Assembly: GCA_963693305.1 (NCBI GenBank)
Contig: OY855908.1
Location: forward strand, 37,047,305-37,111,304
Length of the DNA stretch: 64,000 bases
Origin: Meandrina meandrites
Lineage: Eukaryota; Cnidaria; Anthozoa; Scleractinia; Meandrinidae
Direction: 5' to 3'
Shown here: piece by piece, positions 11,188 through 21,840 of the stretch
How the letters are laid out: the number at the start of each line of letters is the position of its first letter
Numbering within the stretch: position 1 is the stretch's first letter
Made by a program: the position numbers and the translations under genes
The notes under the pieces: model-generated
What the model was told of the DNA's origin: nothing
Databases searched by the model: none
What the model saw: only the letters and a program-made list of their open reading frames with translations

Positions 11188-12184
11188 ATAATAATAATTA
11201 TAAAAACAATATATAATTATAATAAGAACCTTCCCAGAATCCTTTGCAACTGAAAAATCGTAATTGCCAAATAACTTGCTCAGTTTGAAGCCAGCTAGAG
11301 TACTATGTCATATAGAAATAACTCTTACCATAAACTACTTTTTATATGACACATACGGTGATGACGTCATTAGTCAGGTGACTTTGCTCAGAAGTTCGTT
11401 TTTGCTAACTGTGTCAAAAATAGTTTGCTACTGAAAAAGCAGTCATTGTAGCTTGAAGCACATTGGCGTGAGGCATTTCGGACTGCCCAGGAACCGAACA
11501 AAATATAAATATTAAGGGTGCTATGTACAATTTTCAAAAAGTGGGAGTCTGGGTACAAGTGCATATCTGGCGTTGCATTACATGTGAAGAAACAACAAAG
11601 TGCATGTTGGTAGATACTTCCATGCTAAATACATTTTTATCACTTTCATTAATTGTTATGACGTCATCTGTCCCGTGACCAGAAAGGACCACAATTTTAA
11701 ATTTGCTTGAAAACTTTACTAGAATCTTTCTCTTAGGATCCTTTTAAGCAAAGTTAAAGTTTTTTAAATAGTGATTTTAAGAATGGCCATGATTACTTTT
11801 TCCTAAAAATGTACAGCACTGAAAAATAGAATTGAAAAGTTTCTTGGCTTCCTACTCAGCGACCATTTGCGGTAGAAATAAAAGAAAATTTTGCCAAAGG
11901 CGTGAGTGTATACTCTTTATGATGGCGTTGTTAATTTCTTCTCATTTTAATTGCTTTTGGTGAGGATGGATTTTATTTCCTTCATACAAAAGGAGTGTAG
12001 CCTGGGGAGAAGTTTAGCAACAGCCCCTCCCACCTCCCTGCTGGTAGGGGATTCCCGGTCGTCCGTATTGCGGGCTCACAACAAGAACATGTTCAAAATG
12101 GCGACCATGGCGACGAGAAACGGGATTTTGAGTTATACAGGATGGTTTTGCCGATGTTCTTCCTTCTTGACGCGATCACAATGA
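11188..12184. other. No gene recognised
   Basis: AT-rich sequence with a short (AAT)n run at 11187-11200 and two TGACGTCA-like motifs near 11352 and 11660. A short frame at 11951-12184 shows no family resemblance. Confidence 0.4.
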
Positions 12185-12437
12185 GTTTCAGTAGTAATAT
12201 CGGTAGTCATCAAATACCGTTTCGGGTGTGGGTTGAATATTGGGAGGTTTTAAGCGTCTGGTATCCATAAACATAGTCTAAACCCCACTCCTTTGTCGTG
12301 GGGTTCACCTTTTGCTTAGAGTTTACCACACTCTTAAATTTTCCCAAGTCACCCGAACCAGTATTTGATGACTACCAATATTACTACTTGGTAAGAGAGG
12401 GTCAATTAAAAAAAAGCAACCAGGGTTATATAAGAAA

Positions 12438-12704
12438 ATGGCGCGAGGTTATAACAGAAAAGTGGTGCGAGGAAAAAACAACTGCGGGTGGTTAATGTTA
12501 AGCCGAAAAGAAACCTGCGGAAAGAGGTGTATGGGTGAGTATTGTGCGTGGCATAACTATCAGCTAAAAACAGTAAAAACAAGAAGTTGCTATAGCAACT
12601 TAAAACCGCGCTTATATTTTTGGCTAATTAACAGCTTTCTTTCTCAAAAGTCACAGTTAAATTTAATCTGTTTGCATAATATGAGTAAAGGACTAGCAAA
12701 GTAG
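12438..12704 (+). CDS. Cys-rich ORF in left TIR of the Polinton-like element
   Basis: The frame starts MARGYNRKVVRGKNNCGWL and has Cys/His spacing C..C-x3-C-x4-C-x2-H in the part ETCGKRCMGEYCAWH, a small zinc-binding look. The first 50 or so residues lie in the TIR and are conserved on the other arm; the tail beyond 12580 is unrelated sequence. It is perhaps the N-terminal half of a longer mobile-element protein. Function unknown. Confidence 0.4.
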   Translation: MARGYNRKVVRGKNNCGWLMLSRKETCGKRCMGEYCAWHNYQLKTVKTRSCYSNLKPRLYFWLINSFLSQKSQLNLICLHNMSKGLAK

Positions 12705-13315
12705 TCACGCGAGTCACACAATCCGAGGTTTACGTTATCCCCGGCTATCTTTAGTTTAGGGGTTTTTCCCTTCTAATGACGTAACCCCTGCACGTTCGGG
12801 CAAGCTCAATTGTTTACTTAAGCAAATATTTCATTTCCTTTCAAATATTTGAACTCACTTCAAGGAAATAGCCAAAGAATTCACTTCGATTGCCTAAACC
12901 CACAAGAAATACTCGCAGAAGAGGAAACAAATTAAATTAATGACCGTCGCTTCTGCCGACATAAACATGCAAATGAAACACAATGTTATTTGTCACGTAA
13001 CGAAAGTGAAACCTGCAACATCAGCACATTCCATGGCTGACGTAATACCTTTTTCAGTGTATTCAACATTCGCTTTGAATCGAACGCTTCGATAAAACCA
13101 AAAGAAAATATACTTTAGACACAATAAAGAAAACAATATCCGCAACATTTTCCGTACATTCATGTTTCAACAGCTTTTGGCGAATAAACATCACACATTG
13201 CGTGATTAAAAGTCACGACCACGATTTGGCCGAGTGGAGGTTCGGGTCTGGTCACCGACAAAAAAAAAACAAAAAATAAATAAATCCCGTGCAGAGCAAG
13301 AACAGCGCTCGGCCC

Positions 13316-13516
13316 ATGGCCGTGCGGTTAAAAAGACCAGTCCCATGTCGCAATTGCGGTAAAGGTGTAATGTGTGACTATCGTCAGTGTATGGCATGCG
13401 GTGGAAGTAAACTAAAGCACCGGCTAATCAGCAAACACAGAAAAGCGAAGAAAAACTTCGAGCTGGTCTTGGTGGAGCTCAAGAACAAGCAATTACAAAA
13501 AAGTTTTCTCAATTAG
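13316..13516 (+). CDS. Zinc-ribbon-like ORF inside the Polinton-like element
   Basis: From the ATG at 13316 it gives 66 residues: basic start, then PCRNCGKGVMCDYRQCMACG, five cysteines arranged as two CxxC pairs around a single Cys, then a basic and helical tail. The pattern suits a zinc ribbon. It may be the C-terminal half of the protein whose first half lies in the TIRs. I do not recognise the family. Confidence 0.45.
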   Translation: MAVRLKRPVPCRNCGKGVMCDYRQCMACGGSKLKHRLISKHRKAKKNFELVLVELKNKQLQKSFLN

Positions 13517-13571
13517 AGAAATATCTACCTTGGATTATATAAGTAAATTTTTCAAAAAAATATTTTTTCTA

Positions 13572-13772
13572 TTATATACAATGGCCGAAATAGACTTCAA
13601 ATCTTTGGAAGAAGATCTTGACTGGTCTTTTTTTTACTGTTTTTAGCTGATAGTTATGCCACGCACAATACTCACCCATACACCTCTTTCCGCAGGTTTC
13701 TTTTCGGCTTAACATTAACCACCCGCAGTTGTTTTTTCCTTGCACCACTTTTCTGTTATAACCTCGCGCCAT
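13572..13772 (-). CDS. Cys-rich ORF in right TIR (inverted copy)
   Basis: Inverted duplicate of the left-TIR frame. The first 49 residues differ from it at one or two positions, so both TIR copies keep the open frame. It then runs out of the TIR into unrelated sequence. Confidence 0.4.
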   Translation of the reverse strand: MARGYNRKVVQGKNNCGWLMLSRKETCGKRCMGEYCAWHNYQLKTVKKRPVKIFFQRFEVYFGHCI

Positions 13773-14025
13773 TTTCTTATATAACCCTGGTTGCTTTTTT
13801 TTAATTGACCCTCTCTTACCAAGTAGTAATATCGGTAGTCAGCAAATACTGGTTCGGGTGACTTGGGAAAATTTAAGAGTGTGGTAAACTCTAAGCAAAA
13901 GGTGAACCCCACGACAAAGGAGTGGGGTTTAGACTATGTTTATGGATACCAGACGCTTAAAACCTCCCAATATTCAACCCACACCCGAAACGGTATTTGA
14001 TGACTACCGATATTACTACTGTTTC

Positions 14026-15576
14026 CAAACACAGGGTATTCTTCTTCTATTCGTATTCCCGATAAAGAAGAATATGTAATGAGGAGAAACGGCGAGGGAA
14101 ACGTTTCGCAAACATTTCTAACAGAAACTTACAGTGACCTGAGGTAAGCGTTTCTCATTGTAAAGATTATATTTTGAAGACTGGTTTAAGCTTACTTCTT
14201 CGACGTTTATCATGTGTGAATATTTATAAAAGTGCTAACGATAGAATCGTGCTAACTGGAATTAAGGCCGAGCTCGGAGGAAAAAAAAGATTTTGAGTGT
14301 CAGCCAGTTCATCGAGGCATGTAATTGTATTTATGCTTGTCATCTGAATTTTAAGCTACTTCAAATTAATAAAAATCGCATCCTTTCATTATTTAGACGT
14401 TAGGAAATGTTTGTCAGAATATTGACCGAGTGGCCATTTCAGGCTGCAAAGAAAAATTACATTTGCGTTGGTTTTTGGTTAACTTAAGTTTAAATTTGTA
14501 TCTTCCCATGATGTGGATTGTATTGGTTGACATAGATTTACGTTTCTTTGGAATTTTGTGGTCTACAGGTATTTTGTGGGATTAATAGAATGCCTAATGT
14601 TTAGAAAGGATTTACAGAATTCAGAACTGAGGACACTACTGAGTTAAACTATGAATTATAACAAGTTCAGGTAGTTGTTGACCTCTTAACTGTTATAATG
14701 TACTGTTTGGCAACAGGCAAAGTGCTTTTAAGGCTAACTGGAGTGCTATTTAGGCTAACTGGAATCTTATGTAGGTTAACTGGAATGGCTCACATGGCTC
14801 GTATGTTTCGTGACACATAAGTGCCATACAAGCCAGAAATTCCTAACCCAATAAATATATATATAGCCTAACCTCAAGCCACATAAGCTAACTATACTCA
14901 GGCTTAATTACTGGAGTACTGTTTAGGCTAACCAGAGAGCTATTAAGGTTAACCAGTGTGCTATTCAGATTAACTGGAATGCCTCTCATGACTTGTTGGT
15001 TTGCACTTTGCCAAGACCCAAGTTTTTTTTTTACTTTTGGAAATTAGCCATGTTAAGTAGCTGTAAATTTGATTTAAATAAACTCCATATTAGTTTTCAG
15101 TTGTTGACAACTTGCTCTACAAGAAAACCAAACAAAGATTTCTGTTACATAATGTTTTGAGATGAACAGATTACAAAAATTCAGCTTTAGGGTCCAAAAC
15201 AATTTAATAATCTGACATTTTTCTGCAATGATTACTGAAAGGAAGGGTGCAAAGAAAATTGATTTCTTCCTTGCCTGACTCAGATAGACTGAACAAGGTG
15301 AAACCAATTTATATGCTTATACAAAGACTAATGTTTCTGGAAACAACAACAAAATAAGCAAGTGTAAAAAATTATTGGATCCACTAGCCCATGAAAGCAG
15401 TCAGTTTTTTTCACACACTGAAAAAGGCCATTTAATTTTAATATACAGTCTGTATGTTGGAAAGATAGCAATTTCACCAAAATAAATAGTTTTTGTTTGT
15501 TTTGTTTCTATTTACAGGTGACTTGATGACTTTGCAATGACATTCCTCTTAGTGAACTCAAAAATACACATTGTGT
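14026..15576. other. No gene; degenerate minisatellite at 14731-14985
   Basis: Units of about 22-25 bases built on 'ggctaactggagtgctattt' occur at 14731-14790 and 14906-14985. The rest is AT-rich with no coding exon that I can support. Confidence 0.45.
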
Positions 15577-15579
15577 TAA

Positions 15580-15715
15580 TGTGTGGTTCCAGAAAATATC
15601 CATAACCCCACCACGGAGGGAATTGGAAATTCCAGAGGGGTGGGGGGGTCAAAGGCCCAGGAAATTCCGGAGAGGAGGGGGGGTTGTTGGTGAATTTACG
15701 TTTCCAGATGGTCAA
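15580..15715. mobile_element. MITE family 'TGTGTGGTTCCAG', left end
   Basis: It starts gtgtggttccagaaaatatc and continues with 'ccaccacggagggaatt'. The inverted counterpart with the same inner sequence is at 17440-17607, so the two may be the ends of one 2-kb element into which the hAT-like element inserted. Confidence 0.6.
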
Positions 15716-15968
15716 GTTCGATGCCATGCAAATTTGTTTCAAAATCGTTTCTTACCTACTCTGAAAATCTTTTACATAGAAAAAAATAGCAGCCTTGGTT
15801 TTCGATACATGACCATATTACATTTTAAACAGGTTTTCTTCCTCCTGAAAGCACAGTGAAAGCTAACAAGTTCGCAGAAATTCTCCATGTTGTTCCACCA
15901 ATGCGACCGCCATTACTTGTACCAGTCCAAGTAAAATTGTCACGTGGTTTGACTGAAATGCACTGGTG

Positions 15969-16948
15969 CAGGGTTTTCAATAAGAATTGAAGTAGGTGGC
16001 AGAATTGTAGAAGTAGGCGGCGAAGGGGTTACTCGCGCCGAAGGCGCGACCTTCTAGGGGGGTCCGGGGGCATGCTCCCCCGGGAAACTTTTAAAATCTG
16101 AGCCTCTAAGAGTGCATTTCCTGCATTCTGGGACAACAATTAGGTCATTTTTGACAGAACCATACATGCTCTATTTTCTAGCTTTTTATTCAACGGTTCT
16201 AATTATCTTGTCGCCAAATGCAATTTTTAGTCGCCAGATTGCAAAATCAAAAATAGGGCCTTGTTCAAAAGTGTATAAAATCATTTGTAGGAATTTAATC
16301 TAAAAAAGGACTGAATACATAAAATATTGAAAAGGAAAAACAAAACAATCTTATCACTAGGTTTAAAACAAACACAATATGCAAGATTTTGTGGCCACTA
16401 TCAAAGGAATCAACAATAGACACAACCCATAGGCATACATGACGTGCTCAAGGGCTTGCAAAGCATTATAGGGCGATTTCAAACACGGTCAGCTTTTTGC
16501 GAGTTTTCCAATGTGACAGAATCTTTTACAGCAAAGGAAGAGGGTGGACTGACTTCTTTTCTTATTTTGGATGTTTTAGAAGCAAAGATCTTTCGATAGA
16601 ACTTTCTGGAAGGGCACAATGTCTGAGGAAATGCCCGTTTATATTCATCGTCAACAAACAGAAATGTAGTCGCCATTTTGGCGACGAAAGCAGTATGAAA
16701 TGTTAGTCGTGGCGACCGTATTGGTCTAAATTTCAAGTCCTGAGTTGATATATTTTAACCAAGAATTATGGCAAGTTTCCTTTGCGTTAAACAAATTAAA
16801 TGTTGGCCGATCCGCGGTTCATGTTGTGGCAAATTATTTATCATGCTAATTCTTAAAATTCGAGTAAGTTGTTAATCAAAGTAGGCGGTGAAAACGTGTG
16901 GAGTAGCCGGCGAGTTTCGCCGGCTGCCGGCCCTTATTGAAAACCCTG
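15969..16948. mobile_element. hAT-like element, 980 bases
   Basis: The ends are CAGGGTTTTCAATAAG and its reverse complement. A direct repeat ctggtg flanks it (15963-15968, 16949-16954). CAGGG ends suit hAT, although 8-base duplications are normal there and only 6 bases match here. GC-rich repeat phrases sit just inside both ends (16020-16085 and 16900-16930). Confidence 0.6.
16479..16676 (-). CDS. Small ORF inside the hAT-like element
   Basis: A 65-residue frame from ATG 16676, starting MATTFLFVDDEYKRAF, then a basic serine-rich part. It lies wholly inside the element. It could be a captured first exon of a host gene or a transposon leftover. No family recognised. Confidence 0.3.
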   Translation of the reverse strand: MATTFLFVDDEYKRAFPQTLCPSRKFYRKIFASKTSKIRKEVSPPSSFAVKDSVTLENSQKADRV

Positions 16949-17439
16949 CTGGTGACTAGAGTTGTTTGTTTCTTGCGTTCGATCGACAGAAAGTTGTCCT
17001 TGTTTGCGAACATTTTTCTGTTTATCGATGATGAAAATAGTGTAACAATTTCAGAAACCTGAGAATATCTTGTTCTTGTTATTTCTGGCTATTTTTTTGC
17101 AATTTTCCGGGTCAATTTGGCTTTCTCTGTGAGCGTGTTTGCGATTTTGTGATCATGTTTATGGTGAATGTTGTCAACAGTTTTCAATCCATGTTCTAAT
17201 ACATTTAGCCATTTTCTTTCGGATTGGAATGAAAGGGGATGGATGTGGTTATACATCAAGGTAATTTTACAAGTGACTACCAGAAATTTTTTCTGCTTAC
17301 TTTTGAAGAAATTACTGACCTATTTTTTGTCTTCAACAGTATGTATCGTTAAGATGGTTCGATCGATCGGTTGAACACTATAGTGATGTTTACAATGGAA
17401 GGTGGCCTAATGTTTAGAACATTTGCACAATTTCTTTTT

Positions 17440-17607
17440 AAATTGCTTTTGTAGAGGGGCAGGGGGGTATGAAGGAAACTTTTGGAAATTCCGAAGGGAA
17501 GGGGGGGTTTATTTTTCTTCACAAAAATGGAAATTCCAGAGAGGTGGGGGCTCTTAGCTGGAATTCCCTCCGTGGTGGGGGTATGGATATTTTCTGGAAC
17601 TACACAA
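17440..17607. mobile_element. MITE family 'TGTGTGGTTCCAG', right end
   Basis: It ends gtatggatattttctggaac tacaca, the inverse of the family start, preceded by 'ccctccgtggtggggg', the inverse of the sequence at 15605-15620. Confidence 0.6.
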
Positions 17608-17997
17608 TGTAATAAAATTGTCACATGATTGATTCCCACATGTTGCCAGTTTAAACCTGAATATACTTTAGTGACATTTATAGCTATTTATGTAATATAA
17701 GCCCAGCCTCAAGAGTTCTCATGGGCCCGATGAGGAAAAGTAAGTGATTATGTAATATGGGCATCTTAAATTAGGCTACATGTGAATACTGGCACTTTTT
17801 TACCTGTAAGTTTTAAAACCATACTGGGGCTCGTGACAAAAATATTTTGTTCCAATAAATATAATGAAATTACAGATAATTTACATAATTAATATCAAAG
17901 ACCATAAAGTTTGCTCCAGGTTAAGTAAAGACATCAAGCTTTTTTGCAGCACACTGGCTAAAGTTTCTTCAATAGTTTAATGGCAGTCTAATTATAA

Positions 17998-18215
17998 TGT
18001 GTGGTTTCAAAAACTATCCATACCTCCCCCAAGGATGGTTCTTTGGTTTGGACCCTCCCGTCCCCTGGAATTTCCAGTTTAGCTTCATATTTTCTTTTAA
18101 AAACTTGGGCTATTGAGATCACCCCCCCCCCCCCCCCTCCCCCTCCCCCTGCCCCCTTTGGAATTTCCAATGACCATCCTTGGCGTGGGTATGGATAATT
18201 TCTGGAACCGCACAA
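17998..18215. mobile_element. MITE family 'TGTGTGGTTCCAG', complete 218-base copy
   Basis: Both terminal repeats are present, with the paired inner block ccaaggatgg / ccatccttgg. A C-rich tract at 18121-18150 lies in the middle. Confidence 0.7.
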
Positions 18216-18340
18216 TGTAGGCATTTGCTTATAAAAGTAAGCTGCAGATTGGTTCACACTAATCTATTTTGTTAACCTTTTCACATTCACCTGTTTTCTA
18301 TGGGATATATAATTATATATTGTTTTTACTGGTTTCACTT

Positions 18341-18342
<2 letters not shown>

Positions 18343-18394
<52 letters not shown>
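18343..18394. repeat. (TAA)n microsatellite
   Basis: Uninterrupted array of about 17 units. Confidence 0.95.
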
Positions 18395-18397
<3 letters not shown>

Positions 18398-19047
18398 TAT
18401 TAACCTGTCTAACATTATATCTCACAAAGTTACCAAGAATAATAATAAATGTCAAGTAAACTGTTCCAGGTAAAGTGTATTTACTGGTCATTTTGCTTAT
18501 GCAGCCATAACATTATATTGCCAAGTTTCCAAATGAGGTGACTATGCCCTCCCCTCCAAACGAGTGGTAGTCCCATCCCCACTCCCACCCCCACCTCCTG
18601 CAAAAGCACTATACATATCTTATGCCAACTTGCCTTAAAGCCGGAATACTCAGCGTGTGCTGCCTAGTATTCAAGAATAGTTTTATTTAACGGCAAAGAA
18701 ACTGCATTATTTGTTTCAAACTTTCAAATTTAATTTGAATATTTGTAATCACCCTGCGGAGTGTGACCTCATTTTGTTGTTTGATTTATTTTTGACGTGT
18801 TCACATGGGAAGTTTGGCACCAAAAACAATGTTGTTACATGGGTAGTAAAGGTAACAAGAAATGTGCTTGGTGGTGTTTTATATCAACCTGGTAAAGAGC
18901 TTCCTGTTCACGTAAGAGACAAGAAATTGTGCATTTTTATAATCAAGGTTACAAAACATGGGATATATCAAGAGACCAACCAGGTTGTTCATAAAATTAT
19001 AGCTCAGTTTAGTACTTTCTGGAGCCCACGGCAGTTAAGTGAGTGTA

Positions 19048-19422
19048 CAGTCAAACCTTGATTATCCGGACTCTTGGGGACCGGACTTAATAGTCCGGAT
19101 AATCGAGAGTCCGGATAATCAAAAATATGAATATTAATAAGCTAGACTGTCTTATGCCTGGTTACTAAGCTACGAACGTTCCACGAAGACATGTTGTTGT
19201 CATCACGCAAAAATCTATGGAAAAACTGTGTTTAATGAAGAAATACATAACAACAAATACCAGAAAAACATTGATCGTATGTCAAAGTTGGTGTTAACGA
19301 TGTTCATCTTGATTTTTTTACAGTAATTATAAATATTCATGAAAAAAAATGGGACCAGAGTACCAAGTCCAGGTAATCGAGAAATCCCAATAACCAAGGT
19401 CCAGATAATCGAGGTTCAACTG
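19048..19422. mobile_element. pogo/Tigger-like MITE
   Basis: The terminal repeats read CAGTCAAACCTTGATTATCC and, inverted, CAGTTGAACCTCGATTATCT, bounded by TA on both sides. This is the Tc1/mariner-pogo end type. Length 375 bases; no transposase. Confidence 0.75.
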
Positions 19423-19441
19423 TAGTAAGTAGGTTAAGGTT

Positions 19442-19690
19442 ACCAGCCTAGTGGTTTCCGTAGCATGGGGAGTATTTCTACTCCCCATAGGATGCAAGTC
19501 CATCGCAGGATTATCACCAGCAGTAAATTTGCCAACAGCCACTTGTACACCTGGGTGCAGAGAGGCACTTTAATGAGAGTAAAGTGTCTTATTTGCCCAA
19601 GAACATATATAATGCAGTGCCCTGGCCGGGGCTCAAACCCAGACAGTACCGCCCAATCCAGAGTCCAGCCAACCACTTTAGACAATATGT
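19442..19690. repeat. SINE-like repeat, copy 1
   Basis: It shares a long colinear pattern with 36430-37012: 'gatgcaagtccatcgcagg', 'cacctgggtgcagagaggcac', 'gagagtaaagtg', 'ggggctcaaaccc'. The last phrase resembles a tRNA T-arm/B-box in inverse sense, which suggests a tRNA-derived SINE. Confidence 0.55.
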
Positions 19691-20290
19691 TTGAGGTCAT
19701 CAAAAAATTTGATAAAAACCATGGTGAAACTACTGAGGAAATGGTAACAGAATAAAGGGAGACTCAAACTGGTGACAAACTTTGCATGTCAACACATCAA
19801 AATAATCCAATCAACAATCAATACTTCAAATTAAATGAGGTCACACCCAGGCTACATTGGATGATAATACAATGTTCAAATTAATGTGAAAGTTGTGAAA
19901 TGAATAATGCAGTTTGTTTGCTATTATAACCAAAACTATTCTTGAATACCAGGCAGCACATAGATAGTCATTGGTTACAATGGTTTTTAGAATAAATCCG
20001 AGGGAAAAGGAGCCCCCTCAGCCCTCCCCCTAAATCCGCCCATAATTATAATTATTTATATCAGCTTCAGTCATTACCGGTAATCTATTGCTCCCCAGTT
20101 TTTAACCAGCGCCTGGAAGGTTTTCAGCAACCATGCACATTGGAATATAATGTCATTGACATCCTCATTAGTGAGAGGATAAAAAAATATGCCACCAGGG
20201 TCTTAGTTGTAGTTTTAATGAATTTTACAAGTGGCCCTATTTTCAAGTAACACATTTCGATTATACAATATCATAAATAATTATGCTTAC
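19691..20290. other. Intron or 3' flank of the lysine-block gene
   Basis: The gene on the minus strand leaves its coding exon through a GTAAGC donor at 20290-20289. I could not find the next exon (it must begin in phase 2) down to 15 kb. Confidence 0.35.
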
Positions 20291-21243
20291 CCTTCACTGT
20301 CTGGTTCATCTGATGAGTTATCGTCAGTATCAGATTCCACTTCTTCAGGCATGTCTGTATGCCCAGTGTCTACATGTACATGAGATTCTTCAGCTCCATC
20401 AGACATCGTGGCCAATTTAGGTTTCACTTTTTCTGGAAATGGGCCCTCTGGAGGATAACTGCTATCTTCCTCTTCTGAGGCAGGAGGGTTTTCTTCTTTG
20501 TCTTCTCCTTCTTTGACTGGTGCTGTGGCTTTGAGTGAGTCCTTTGACACATGTTCAATCTCATTATCAATGCCATTGCTCAGGGCAGCACCCACAGCAT
20601 CACCATCCTCATTTTGTGACTGAGAATCAGCATCAATTTCCGCCTTTTCAGTTTTCATCACAACTAAATCTCCTTGCTCTTCTTCTGTGATGCCAGATGT
20701 TGATTGACTTTCCTTTGGAGTACTCGTCTCCTGGGTATCAGGTTTCTCTTCCAGAGCATCACCAGATTTCAACTCATCTTCGACTTCTACAACCTTGCTT
20801 TCTGTTTTCTTTTTCTTTTTCTTCTTCTTTTTCTTTTTGTTGGCAGGGCTGTTTTCCACAAGATAACTTTCCTCACAATCTTTGACAGAATTATCCTTAC
20901 TTGCTATGTGTGAATCTACTTTCGCATCCGTTTCTTCTACAGTGGGATTTGAAGTTAACTCGCCGTCATTTTCTAACACAAGTGCAGCGTTCGCCGTTTC
21001 TGGCTTCTTTTTCTTTCGTTTCTTCTTCTTTTTGCTCTTAGTGTCCGGGCTGCATTCCAACGATTCATCGTTTTCTTTTTCCGCTGGTGAAGAAACGGAA
21101 AGCTTACTTTCAGTTTCAGGGGGCGAACGTAATGACGCGAGTTCATCAGTGCAACTCTCGCCGCCATCATTACTAGGTCGAACATCTAGATCTGTGTCCT
21201 TCGCCTCTGTCTTTGTCGGATCTTGCATTCTAAACAGATCTTT
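20291..21243 (-). CDS. Lysine-block acidic protein, first coding exon
   Basis: ATG at 21228, 15 bases after an acceptor (cttttctttttaatctag). The coding part ends in GAAGG before GTAAGC, phase 2, so the apparent stop at 20287 is intronic. About 312 residues of low complexity, rich in Glu, Asp, Ser and Lys, carrying two lysine blocks (SKKKKKRKKKK near residue 68 and NKKKKKKKKKKK near 130) and a Ser/Asp/Glu-rich C-terminal part (DTDDNSSDEPDSE). No folded domain. Such twin lysine blocks occur in ribosome-associated and nuclear proteins (for example the N-terminus of methionine aminopeptidase 2), but I cannot name the gene. The protein must continue in a further exon outside what I can see. Confidence 0.65.
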
Positions 21244-21755
21244 CTAGATTAAAAAGAAAAGTGATCATTACACGTAGGCTTATATTTTATTCAAGTTACT
21301 TAACTGGTGCCAATATCAACGTGATCATGACACAACCGTGTCTGTTGCAGCTGTTGAAAACGAAATAAACAACAGAACAAAGGTGGACGGTTTCAAAATT
21401 GCCTTTCGGTAATAAAATGGTTCTTAAGCAAGACATAGTTACTAACTATGAAGCAAGACGAGCGAAAAAAAAAACACAAGCCAAAGACAACAAAACAAAC
21501 TTACGAATAAGGAGTGCTCTCAAGCCATTTGCGACTTACTTTGTCTGCTCGCTCATAATACTATTCCGCCATACTCTTTCGGTTTCAGCTGTAACGTGTC
21601 AAATCCAAATTGCGCCGTTTATCAACGTTTATTCGCATCTAAAACCCTGCAGACTTGGAAAACGAGCATAGATAAATCGAAGAACATGTCTTAACCGATG
21701 TTTTCATTGATGATATACATAAATAAAGCAGTTATTTAATCACACCACTGCTTAC

Positions 21756-21840
21756 CTAAACTCCTTCCGTCCTTCCGTTCCCAAAAGCGGTCTCTACACG
21801 CTCACGCGCTTGTCAGATTCTGTCAGATCGCGCAGACCTG
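21756..21840 (-). other. 5' UTR exon of the lysine-block gene
   Basis: On the minus strand a purine-rich stretch ends ...gagtttag before a strong GTAAGCAGT donor (GT at 21755-21754). It is upstream of the acceptor at 21244 and contains no ATG in a useful frame. The far end is not defined. Confidence 0.45.

Larger units (their letters stand above)
12190..14020. mobile_element. Polinton/Maverick-like non-autonomous element
   Basis: The left TIR 12190-12579 and right TIR 13631-14020 are inverted copies of 390 bases with few differences. The ends read AGTAGTAATATCGG, a 5'-AG start with a three-base tandem as often seen in Polintons. A perfect 5-base direct repeat gtttc flanks it (12185-12189, 14021-14025). 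Polintons usually make 6-base duplications, so the class is likely, not certain. The 1.05-kb centre has no polymerase, integrase, protease, ATPase or capsid gene. Small cysteine-rich frames lie in both TIRs and in the centre. Confidence 0.65.

Noticed and set aside
20697..21247. Phe/Ser-rich plus-strand frames
   Set aside because: They are antisense of the lysine-block exon (AAA/AAG read as TTT/CTT).
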